Positions 17,178-26,200 of a stretch of 33,288 nucleotides of DNA are shown in pieces; position 1 is the first letter of the stretch; every line of letters starts with the position of its first letter. The stretch spans positions 1 through 33,288 of the forward strand of contig JAEUUU010000100.1 of the NCBI GenBank assembly GCA_016787345.1, read 5' to 3'. A program made the position numbers and the translations under genes. The notes beneath the pieces are model-generated. The model saw only the letters and a list, made by a program, of their open reading frames with translations, did no database searches and had not been told where the DNA came from. This DNA comes from Saprospiraceae bacterium (lineage in GTDB: Bacteria; Bacteroidota; Bacteroidia; Chitinophagales; Saprospiraceae).

Positions 17178-17199
17178 GAAGAGAGCAGGAACGCCCCTT

Positions 17200-17243
17200 T
17201 TATCAACCCTCATAAACCCTATCAACCCTCATCAACCCTTATC
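17200..17243. repeat. Short tandem array, array 3, inverted relative to array 2
   Basis: Units with ATCAACCCT and ATAAACCCT cores are the reverse complement of array 2. Arrays 2 and 3 could form a long imperfect hairpin in DNA or RNA between the two genes. The array runs into the stop codon of the 1617-aa gene at 17239-17241. Confidence 0.85.
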
Positions 17244-20200
17244 TCAAAAGATTGACGTATCCTTTTTTCTGTTCGGAACGTCCGCTGACCGGGTCGACGT
17301 AGTTGAGTACGTAGAAGTACACGCCTTCGGCCAGGGGTTCGTTGCTGGCGGTGCCGTACCAGGCACGGGCCGGGTCGCCGTTGACGTATCCTTTTACCGT
17401 AAAGACCAACTGACCCCAGCGGTTGTAAATCTCGATCTGGCTCGTCGGTGAATCCTCGATACAGAGGATTTTGAGGTAGTCGTTGTCGCCGTCGTTGTTG
17501 GGCGTAATCACTTCGCTGATGCTGAAGCAGGAGGTCAGCGGGTATTCCACTGTGTCCTGGGCCGTGGTTTCGCAACCGAACTCGTCGACGATCTGGAACA
17601 GGACCACTTCACCTGCGCAGAGGCCGTCGGCGATGGTGCTGAAACCGCTGTGATTCTGGTTGCCCGTCCACTCTACTTCAATATCCGTGCCATTGCCGCC
17701 TTCCACGTCGACGAGAATCTGGCCGTCGCAGTAGCCCGGCGTGGGCAGGTTTTGGGTAAATACCGCGGTAAGAGCGTCGGGTTCGGTGAGCGATACCGAC
17801 TGTACTTTGGTATTGCCGTTGGCGTCGGTGATGGTGACGTTGTAGGTGCCGCCGCAAAGGCCGCTGGCCTGCGAAAAGTCGGTACCCGAAGTGATGAGGT
17901 TGAACGGTACGGAAGCCGGCCATTGGAAGATATAGGGGCCTACGCCGCCGGCACTCACCGAAATACGGGCGGCGCCGTCGCAGTTGCCGTAGCATTTGAC
18001 GTTGTACGTGTTGTAATTGGTCAGGGGCAGCGCCGAGGAAGCGATGGGGGCCGGAGCGTTCAGTTCGTCGGTCCACACCGAGGTGCAACCCAGGGCGTCG
18101 GTCACCGTTACGGCGTAGTCGCCACCGCAAAGCGTTACGGTGGAAATACCGCTGGCGCCGTTGCTCCATTGTACCAAAGCATTGCCGATGCCGCCGGTGA
18201 AAGCCACGCTGGCTTCGCCGTCGCACTCATCGGGGCCGCTCACCTGGTAGCCGCCGGAGTAGATCGAGAGTTCGTTGACGTTGGTGATCGTCAGGGCCGA
18301 CTGGTTGGTCAGCACCACAGGAGGATGCACCATGGTTGTTCCCACAGCATCCGTCAGCGTCAGGTTATAGGTACCCGCTTCGAGGCCGCTGATGTCTTCG
18401 GTAGAAGCGGTATAGCCATTGGGGCCTACCCAGTTGTATGTATAAGGCTCGGCGCCGCCGATGACGGAAATGCTGATCGAGCCGTTTTCGGAATAAATAC
18501 AGGTGGGATCAACGTCGGTCAGGCTGGTAAACTGGATCGGCTGATACACGCGGGTCAGGTGAAACTCCTGCACCGTGGTGCAACCCGAGTTGGGGTTGGT
18601 GATCGTAACCACGTAAAGACCCGAGTCGAGGTTGATCAGCGAAGAAGCCGTCGAGCCGTTGCTCCAGTCGAACGTCATCGTGACGCCTGGAATAACCTGC
18701 AACATGGAGATCGAGCCGTTCATAAAGGCGGCGTTCGGATTCACAACGTTGGAGGCAGCCACGGCGGGCTGGAGGCCGGGGATATTGGCCGGCACCGTCA
18801 CATTGTTGTTATCTGCGTCGGTAATGGTAAAGTTGTAGGGACCAGCTGCGAGGCCACAAACAGAAGGCTCGTAAGTATCGAACTGTTGCGAACCTCCGTT
18901 CCAGGTAATGACAAACGGACCTTGAGCGCCGGCCGGAATAGCCAAACTGATGCAACCATCGTTGCCGCAGGAAGGTGTGATCCCAGTGACGGCCGGATTG
19001 CCCAGCGGGTTCTCATTTTCCAGAATAATCGTCTGCACCAGTTGGCAGCCGCTATTGTCGGTGATCGTCACGTTGTACGTACCGGCGAAGAGGTTGGCGA
19101 TCTGGTCGACCGAAGTTACGTTGGTGTAGCTGTTCGGGCCGGTCCAGCTGAACGACCAGGGGCCTACGCCGCCGTTGTTGAAGTTCAGGTCGATGGAGCC
19201 GTTGGCCGAAGCGCCGTTTTGTTTCACGGTGGTCGGGCTCACGCTCAGGGCCGTGGGTTCGTCCACGGTGATGGCGTTGAGCACGAGGGAGCAACCGGCC
19301 GCGTCGGTGATCGTGGGCGTGTAGCTGCCGCCGCTGAGGCCGCAGATGCTCTGGCCGCTCTGGTTGTTGGACCACAATACGTTGTAGTTGGGCGTACCGC
19401 CGCTCAATGCCAGGCTGATGCAGCCGTTGCCGGCGCTGGCGCAGGTGACGTGGTCGACGTCGGGCGTGCCCGATACGATGGGCGAAGCGCCGCCCACGGT
19501 AACGCTTTCCACATCGGAGCAACCGCCGGCATCGGTTACCGTAAGGTTGTAGCTACCGGCGGCAACAGCAGCCGGGTTGGGTACGCTGGGGCTCCAGCTG
19601 GTTGTGTAGTTGCCGTAGCCGCCGGCCACGTTGACCGTGATCGAGCCCGTGGGCGTGCCTGCGCAAGCCGCCGGGGTAGTCTGGACGCTGGTCGTCATGG
19701 CGCTGGCCGGGCCCTGGATGCTTACCGCTTGCGAGAGATTGACCGTGCAGCCTTTGCTGTCGGTTACCGTCACGTTGTAGGTACCGGCGCCGACACCCGA
19801 GAGGTTGGCCGTACCGCCGACGGTCACGTTGTTCTGGTCTTTCCAGGAGTAGGTATAGCCGCCCCAGCCACCGCTGGCATTCGCCTGAGCGGAACCGGTG
19901 AGTTCGCCGAAACATTTTACGTTTTGTACGTTGGAGGAGCCTACCGCCAAAGCAGCCTGCGGGCCTTGTACCTGTATGGATTGCGATACAAAAGTCGGGC
20001 AGTTCTTGGAGTCGGTGATCGACACCGTGTAAAGACCGGCCTGTACGTTATTGAGGTCTTCAGTAGCCGCGCTGTTGCTCCATACGAAGGTGTACGGCGC
20101 CGTACCGCCCTGCGGGCTAATGTTGATGGCGCCGTTGTTGCCGCCGAAGCAGATGACATCGGTAACCAAGAGGGTCGCCGTCGGGATTGTGATGGCATTA

Positions 20201-22092
20201 GGCTGCGACACCAGCACCGGGCTGGAGGTCAGCGAGCAGTTGTTGGCGTCTTTGACGACGACGGTGTAGTTGCCGGCTTTGAGGCCGGTCGGATCTTCCA
20301 GGGTTGAAACATAGCCGTTCGGGCCCGACCATGCGTACGTCAGCGTACCGGTGCCGCCGCCTGCCGTGATCTGGATTGCGCCGTCGGAGCCGCCGTTGCA
20401 GTTGGCCGGGGTGGCCGTTACAGTCGGGAGCGTGATGGCGGTCGGCTGGGTCAGATCCTGGGTGCCTGTAATCGTAGAACCACCCTGTAGCGTAACCGTT
20501 ACATTATAGGTGCCGGCTTTCAGGCCGGTCAGGTTTTGCTGGCTGCCGACAAAACCATTCGGACCGGTCCAACTGTACGTGTTGGCTACGCCGTTTTGTA
20601 CGTTGACGGACAAAGTGCCGGTGGAACCGCCGTTGCAGGCCGGGTTGGTGATATTGCTAAAAGAAAGCGTGGGTACGGCCGCCTGTTGCATTTGCACGCT
20701 GCCGTTGTTCATCACGGGTGTGATCGGCACGTTCGGGTCGCGGATGACCTCCACGTCGAAACCGGGCGCAGTGCCCAGAGTGATGGTCGCCGTGGAACCG
20801 GCCGGGCCGGCCACGGTAAAGCAGATCGTAAACAGCACGGTATTGGCCGGCAGCGTTACGCCCTGCAGCGAGGCATCGTCCCAGATGAATTTAATCAGAC
20901 CCGAGGAGGGGTTGAAGTTGGAGGCATTGAGGTTGAGCGGGTTGGCGCCCAGCTGGAGCGATTGATACACCAGTTGGGTGGCGTTGTAGCTCACGGCAAA
21001 CTGGGCCGATAACAGGTCATCGAAATTGGTTGCCGTGATATCGATGCACACTTGCTGTCCGACGTTGGCCGTTTCCGACTCGGCAGTCAGGATCAGGTTA
21101 TTGGCCGGAGGAGGGGGGGCGGTTACAAAAATCGTATCGGTCTGGCCCGACAGGTTGCCGGGCGTATTGGACCATACGTTTTGCGAGTTGCCGTTGTAGG
21201 CTTCGGCGCTGCCATTACCGGGCGGGAAGCCGACCCCGTCGATGGTGATGAGCGAGTTCGTACCGGCGTTGCCGATGCCTTTGAAGCAGACTTCGTAAAT
21301 TTTGGTGCCGTCGGCGCGGGTTACGCCGGGCGGGTTGCCGATGTCGTCGAACCAGGCGCAGAGCAGGGTACCCGTGCTCTGGTTGGCTACGAAATCGCCG
21401 CCATCGAGACCCGGAAGGTTGTAGGCCTGGGTTTTGACGTACTGCAGCACGGTCTTGTCCCAGTGCATGGCGTATTGCATCGACACAATATTGTCGAAAT
21501 CATTCACCGTCACCGGCATACAGCGGGTGGAGTCTTTGGGAACGTAGATGGTATTGGCAAATACCTTGAAGCCGGCCTGTACCGGCGGCGGGCCACCCGA
21601 GCCGACCGTCACCGTGGAACCGCCGTTTTGGTAGTTCACCGTGATGGTGCTGAAGTTGCGCGTCACCTCAATGGCCAGCGGCATGGTGGAGAGGTTCACC
21701 GGCGAAGTCCCGTTGGCCAGCGCCGTGAAGTGCATGGTAAAGAGGGCCGTGTTGTCGTTGAGGGTCACGCCGTTCGGATAGGTGCCGAAATCGGGAAACC
21801 AGGACACGGTCAGTTTGCCATTTGCCGGTTGCGAGTTGATGTTGGAGGCTGCGAAGCCCGGCAAGGTGAAGCCATCCGTTGAGTTGTACGTCAACGCAGC
21901 GTTGTTGTACGAGATCGAAAACTGGATGGAAGTGATGTTGGTGAAGTTTTGAACCTTCAACTGGAGGTCCACCGTTTGGCCAACCTGCACGGTCGGGGCG
22001 GCAGGTGTAATGGTGGTCACAAGCGCTTGCCCGAATGCAGACGCAGTGAGCAACATGAGACCGGCAATAAAGAAGTTTGTAATCGGCTTCAT
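17239..22092 (-). CDS. Giant T9SS type B surface protein: three cohesin-like domains, about 13 SprB-like repeats, CHU_C signal
   Basis: This 1617-aa exported protein has a signal peptide (1-23, ending TASAFGQ). Three cohesin-like domains follow at about 24-165, 170-325 and 330-470, each with a core like NFTNITSIQFSISYNNAALT, NFDNIVSMQYAMHWDKTVLQ or NFDDLLSAQFAVSYNATQLV and a later Trp/Phe strand (WFPDFG, WFDDIG, FIWDDAS). About 13 SprB-like repeats then run to about 1515, marked by CxGxxxG starts and GTYNVTVTDSKGC-type ends. The last 90 residues are a type B (CHU_C) T9SS signal: ITPNNDGDNDYLKI, IYNRWGQLVF, EGVYFYVL. Repeats 7, 9 and 11 lack or shift the first Cys. I chose MKPITNFF at 22092; the upstream 49 codons lack a signal peptide shape. 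The dockerin-bearing partner is the second gene upstream. Adhesion or gliding is an inference from SprB. Confidence 0.92.
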   Translation of the reverse strand: MKPITNFFIAGLMLLTASAFGQALVTTITPAAPTVQVGQTVDLQLKVQNFTNITSIQFSISYNNAALTYNSTDGFTLPGFAASNINSQPANGKLTVSWFPDFGTYPNGVTLNDNTALFTMHFTALANGTSPVNLSTMPLAIEVTRNFSTITVNYQNGGSTVTVGSGGPPPVQAGFKVFANTIYVPKDSTRCMPVTVNDFDNIVSMQYAMHWDKTVLQYVKTQAYNLPGLDGGDFVANQSTGTLLCAWFDDIGNPPGVTRADGTKIYEVCFKGIGNAGTNSLITIDGVGFPPGNGSAEAYNGNSQNVWSNTPGNLSGQTDTIFVTAPPPPANNLILTAESETANVGQQVCIDITATNFDDLLSAQFAVSYNATQLVYQSLQLGANPLNLNASNFNPSSGLIKFIWDDASLQGVTLPANTVLFTICFTVAGPAGSTATITLGTAPGFDVEVIRDPNVPITPVMNNGSVQMQQAAVPTLSFSNITNPACNGGSTGTLSVNVQNGVANTYSWTGPNGFVGSQQNLTGLKAGTYNVTVTLQGGSTITGTQDLTQPTAITLPTVTATPANCNGGSDGAIQITAGGGTGTLTYAWSGPNGYVSTLEDPTGLKAGNYTVVVKDANNCSLTSSPVLVSQPNAITIPTATLLVTDVICFGGNNGAINISPQGGTAPYTFVWSNSAATEDLNNVQAGLYTVSITDSKNCPTFVSQSIQVQGPQAALAVGSSNVQNVKCFGELTGSAQANASGGWGGYTYSWKDQNNVTVGGTANLSGVGAGTYNVTVTDSKGCTVNLSQAVSIQGPASAMTTSVQTTPAACAGTPTGSITVNVAGGYGNYTTSWSPSVPNPAAVAAGSYNLTVTDAGGCSDVESVTVGGASPIVSGTPDVDHVTCASAGNGCISLALSGGTPNYNVLWSNNQSGQSICGLSGGSYTPTITDAAGCSLVLNAITVDEPTALSVSPTTVKQNGASANGSIDLNFNNGGVGPWSFSWTGPNSYTNVTSVDQIANLFAGTYNVTITDNSGCQLVQTIILENENPLGNPAVTGITPSCGNDGCISLAIPAGAQGPFVITWNGGSQQFDTYEPSVCGLAAGPYNFTITDADNNNVTVPANIPGLQPAVAASNVVNPNAAFMNGSISMLQVIPGVTMTFDWSNGSTASSLINLDSGLYVVTITNPNSGCTTVQEFHLTRVYQPIQFTSLTDVDPTCIYSENGSISISVIGGAEPYTYNWVGPNGYTASTEDISGLEAGTYNLTLTDAVGTTMVHPPVVLTNQSALTITNVNELSIYSGGYQVSGPDECDGEASVAFTGGIGNALVQWSNGASGISTVTLCGGDYAVTVTDALGCTSVWTDELNAPAPIASSALPLTNYNTYNVKCYGNCDGAARISVSAGGVGPYIFQWPASVPFNLITSGTDFSQASGLCGGTYNVTITDANGNTKVQSVSLTEPDALTAVFTQNLPTPGYCDGQILVDVEGGNGTDIEVEWTGNQNHSGFSTIADGLCAGEVVLFQIVDEFGCETTAQDTVEYPLTSCFSISEVITPNNDGDNDYLKILCIEDSPTSQIEIYNRWGQLVFTVKGYVNGDPARAWYGTASNEPLAEGVYFYVLNYVDPVSGRSEQKKGYVNLLR

Positions 22093-22151
22093 CTTTAACA
22101 GCGGTAAAGGGATGAGGATGAAAAAATCATGGGATAATAACAAATCAAGTG

Positions 22152-22182
22152 GGCCGAGCCCGGTAACGCCTGCCCTTCGGCC
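22152..22182 (-). terminator. Hairpin between the two cohesin genes
   Basis: GGCCGA at 22152-22157 and TCGGCC at 22177-22182 can pair around a 19-nt G/C-rich loop, just past the stop of the 268-aa cohesin gene. No T tract follows directly, so it may only attenuate read-through into the giant gene, or be incidental. Confidence 0.3.
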
Positions 22183-22192
22183 GGCGATTATT

Positions 22193-22999
22193 TCATTGAA
22201 GGATAAAGGGTCGAACCCAGGTTTTTCCTTCGGATTCAACTACCAAAAAATAGGTACTTGAACCGGATAATTGCGACCTTTCAATTTCCATGCCATTCCG
22301 GCCCGGGAGCCACGACATTTCTTTTTTTATAAACACGCGGCCAGCGGCATCGCACACGCTAATCTGCGCATTTGCAGCACTTTGTACGTCAAATACAATT
22401 TGGGCACGTTCTGAAAAAGGGTTGGGCGCAATGTTAATTTGTACATCAGATGCCTCGGAAGGCTCATTGGCCGACACCGTGTACCCCACGGCGACAAAGC
22501 CTTGTTCGAGTACGGGGGGAATGTTATTGGGGCCGTAGCCGTAAGTCGTTCCGCCGCGTTGGGTCACTTCAAAAAAAGTGAGCGGGGGCAACTCGGTAAA
22601 ATAGACTTCGGTGTCGGACAAATTGTCTCCGATCACCTTGAATTTGATCTTGAAAATCGTGTATTCGTCGGGTTGCGTCACGCCGAACGTGTCGGGAGCA
22701 TACCAGGCAAAGCGGAAAATACCGCTGTCGACGGCATTGGTCAGGCCAAAATCTTCATCGCCCATATCGGGCAGGCTGTATGTACCAACGGAAATAAACT
22801 GCAACACTTCCGGATCCCAGCGGATCACGAATTGTACGGAAAGAACACTGTCGAAATTGGAAACCGTAACGGGAAGATTCATCACCTGACCCGTATTGGC
22901 CTGGTTGATGAACGGCAGGGCGAAACCGACCTGCGCGGGGAGAGAAACAGCAGTATTAAGCCAAATGATGACTTGTAGAATCAGTAACCGATGATTCAT
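22193..22999 (-). CDS. Small cohesin-domain protein with T9SS type A signal
   Basis: This 268-aa exported protein has a signal peptide (1-23, ending SLPAQ), a single cohesin-like domain (about 25-165: LPVTVSNFDSVLSVQFVIRW, then FRFAWYAPDTFGVTQPDEY and TIFKIKFKVIG), and a T9SS type A sorting domain (about 188-268: INIAPNPFSERAQIVFDVQS, ISVCDAAGRVFIKKE, end TWVRPFILQ). It shares the NFDsvlSvQF core with the three cohesins of the giant protein 100 bp downstream, consistent with domain duplication within the locus. By domain logic it could be a cell-surface receptor for the dockerin on the 1487-aa protein 267 bp upstream. A free-standing cohesin on a type A signal would be secreted or anchored separately from the giant type B protein. 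Confidence 0.9.
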   Translation of the reverse strand: MNHRLLILQVIIWLNTAVSLPAQVGFALPFINQANTGQVMNLPVTVSNFDSVLSVQFVIRWDPEVLQFISVGTYSLPDMGDEDFGLTNAVDSGIFRFAWYAPDTFGVTQPDEYTIFKIKFKVIGDNLSDTEVYFTELPPLTFFEVTQRGGTTYGYGPNNIPPVLEQGFVAVGYTVSANEPSEASDVQINIAPNPFSERAQIVFDVQSAANAQISVCDAAGRVFIKKEMSWLPGRNGMEIERSQLSGSSTYFLVVESEGKTWVRPFILQ

Positions 23000-23203
23000 G
23001 GGAACAACTGGTTTGGATTACGCTAAAAAACAAGCGTATGAAAATCAGGTGGATTAAAAGGAAGAAAAACTGTTTTTCAACAACTTTCCGGAACCTGTGG
23101 GAAGAGATTCAAAAAGCGGGCCAATTGTGGCCGCGGATTAAAATTATTTTGAAAAAAAGTTGCTCCTGGGAAGAGCGCGGCAAAGATAGTATGATTTTTT
23201 ATG

Positions 23204-23245
23204 AAATAAAAAGCGGGCGACTCCGGAAGCCCGGAATCGCCCGCT
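23204..23245 (-). terminator. Strong rho-independent terminator of the dockerin protein gene
   Basis: On the minus strand a 15-bp stem (arms AGCGGGCGATTCCGG and CCGGAGTCGCCCGCT, one G-U pair) with a GCTT loop is followed by TTTTTATTTC. It lies 21 bp past the stop codon of the 1487-aa gene. It should separate this gene from the cohesin genes downstream. The DNA at 22999-23203 between it and the cohesin gene start holds nothing else I can identify. Confidence 0.93.
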
Positions 23246-23266
23246 GTATTTAGTTCGGATGGAGGA

Positions 23267-26200
23267 TTAGTCCACCACGATCATCTTCTTCACAGCGCTG
23301 TTGTTCGAAGTGGACAACTGGTAGAACAGGATGCCTGCTTCGAGTTCGGCGCGGTTGAACGTCACCGTGTTCAGACCCTTCTGGAAGGTGTTCTGTACGG
23401 TTTTGATCACGCGGCCTTCGGCGTTGGTGATGGTCAGGGTAGCTTCGCCGGCTTCGGGCAGGTTGAACGTGATGTTCGTGTTCTGCGAAACCGGGTTCGG
23501 CGTGTTTTGCAGCAGTTCGAAGCCTGCACCGCTGACGAGCGCGCCGTTGGCGCCGTTGAAGCGGAGGGCTACGTCGTAGCGCTCGCCGTTTTCGTTGTAC
23601 GCTTCGGCGCGGGTGATGCGGCTGCCGATGCTCAGCATTTCGCTGAGTTTACCGGCTTGCGTAGCGCGCAGTTTCAGCGTGAACTCACCGGCATTGCCGT
23701 CGACCGAAGCCGTGATGGCGTCGGAGAAGATGGCGAAGTTGTCGGTGGTCATGTTGGCGCCCGGCAGGATACCGGCGGCTTCAAGACCTTTGAGGTTCAG
23801 CGTGAACTGGTAGCCGGCCGTTTTGTCAGCGGCTTTCACCGGAATTTCCACGATTTCGCCGGCGCGCAGTTCGCGATCCTGCAGATCGAAGAACACGGTG
23901 CCGTTGCTGCGGTCGTCGGCCGTTGCGAAGCTGTTCGGAACAACGGAGCCGTTGAGGTCGCCTACTTTCACCGAAACGAAGTCACCGGCATTGAAGCCGT
24001 TCGACTGCAGATCGGAGATCTGGTACATTTCCGGCCAGGTGTCGGCAAACGGGTTGGACTGGTTCGAGAAAGCGAAGCTTTTCTGTACGAAGCGCCAGGA
24101 GGTGTTGTTCGGCAGTTCGGTGTAGATACCCAGGATCAACTTGCGCAATTCGACGATGTCGAAGGTGGTTACGCTGTTGTTCTTGTTGATATCGGCAGCG
24201 ATAATCTTGTAGGGCGAGTTCAACGGCTCGATGCCCAGGATGTGCTTGGACATCAGCACCAGGTCGAACGTCGATACGCCGTTCATCGGGTTGTCGTCTT
24301 TCAACGGCGTCACGGAGTAGTTGCCTGCAACCGGAATGGCGTTGAAGTTGTACAGACCGGTTCCGGAAGTCATCATAAAGGTGCTTACCGGCGGCAGGCC
24401 GTTGGGCGCAACGCCACTGAGGCCGATATTGACGTCTTCGACACCCATGTTCGGGTCGTTGAAGTTCACTTTGGTTGCACCCGATACCGTTGCGTTGGGG
24501 CCGCTCGGGTTGTTGCAGTTGTTGAACGGATCCTGGATGATCACGTAAGTCTCGCAGTAAGCGGCGTTGCCGGCGAGGTCTTGCGCCCACAACTCTACCG
24601 GTTGCGTACCCAGTTCGTCGCAGGTGAACGTCACGTTCGTGATCGGCTGGCCAAAGGCGTCAACCGGGAAGCCCGTGCCCTGACCCGACTTGCGGATCGA
24701 ATATTTCAACTGGTTGCCCGGCGTGTAAGGCGTCGGAGGCGTGCAGTTGTCTTCGGCATATTGCAGGAAGTCCGTGGCCCACAGCGTCACCATACCCGTC
24801 GGCATGATGTTCACGCTCAGACCGTTGAAGCATACAACCGTCGGGGCTTTGCAGTCTTTCACTACGAACGTGTATTCGCAGACAGACTGGTTGCCGCAAC
24901 CATCCGAGATGATCCACTTAATCTTGTGCGTGCCGTAGGGCAGTTCCGGTACTACGCCGTCGAGGGTAGTATTCGTCGGGTTGATTTGCTGCGACTGGGT
25001 ATCCCAGCGGACAGCAGCAACCAGGTTGTTACCCGATTTGGCGCGGTCGATCGCGAAGCGGTATTTCTGGTTCGTCGGTACCCCACGCTCGTCGAAAGCG
25101 CGCGGCGTGCCGCCCGAGAAGTTCGGGTTCGAGGCGTTGCCGTACTGTACGTTGTTGATACCCGGCAGGTTCGTGCTGGATACTACCGTTTCCATGATAC
25201 CGTCGCCGTCCAGGTCGAGGAACAGCAGGTAATCGATGTTGATGTTGGCGCCCGAGCAAGCGTCGGTGGCCGTGATCTGGAGGTCAGTCGGGCCTTCGCA
25301 CAGGTCGTGCTGACCAACCACGCCGTCCCACCAGTACATTTCATTCCACAACTGCGGGTTGTTCACCGTCAGGTCGCAGAATTCTACCGGGCTGGCCGGG
25401 CAGGTAGCCGTCGGGGCCTGGGTATCGATAACTTTGATGATTTGCTTGTAGGTAAAGCAGTTGTTGTTGGCGATGTTCGGGATGGTGAGGCCGTTATACT
25501 GGCCGCCCGTGTAGAACACCGAGTAGTTCGTGGCTGCCGCGTCGCTCGGGTTAACCTTCACGTTCGTCGGGGCCCAGGGAGCCGGCGTGCCAGGGGCCGA
25601 GATGATCGGACCCGGCAGGTTCTGGCTGCTGTTCGATTGCGGGTTCGGGTTCGGGTTCGGTACGTATACGCAGGGCAGGTTCGGGTTGTACGTGCACCAG
25701 TTGATGACCGACCAGGTACGCTCGATTTTGAAGCAGGCGTCCGGTACTACCGTGAACACTTCATCCTGGAAGCTCACACCGAGCAGTTCGCAGTCTTCGC
25801 CGAAGAAGGTCGGCTCGCCGTAGTTACCCGTACCGTCGCATACCGTCACGATCACGTCGTTGGGGAAGCGCAGGTAGTAATCTTGCTCGTAGTTGACGAA
25901 TACGCGCTGCGTGCACTGGCTGCTGAGGCCTGCGCAGTCGAATACGCGGAAGGTACGCGTGATGGTACCGCGGTTGCACACCGTGTCGAACAGCGTGTAG
26001 CTGGCCGAAGCAGTGATCGTATCGATGCAGCAGTTGTCTTCACCCTGTGCGAAACCGTATGCCCACAGGCTCGGGTCGAAGTTTTCGCAGGAAACCGTGG
26101 TGTTGGCCGGAGCCGTGCAGATGGGTTTGAGTTTGTCTTCTACGATCACCAGCACCATGCAGTCGTTGGCGTGCCACTCTTCGTAGTCGAGGGCGACATC

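Noticed and set aside
17072-17206. N-terminal extension of the PorP/SprF gene to 17206
   Set aside because: The added residues are translated tandem repeat and lie before a clear signal peptide starting at 17071.
22093-22239. N-terminal extension of the type B giant protein to 22239
   Set aside because: The extra 49 codons overlap the end of the upstream cohesin gene and precede a normal signal peptide (MKPITNFFIAGLMLLTASAF).
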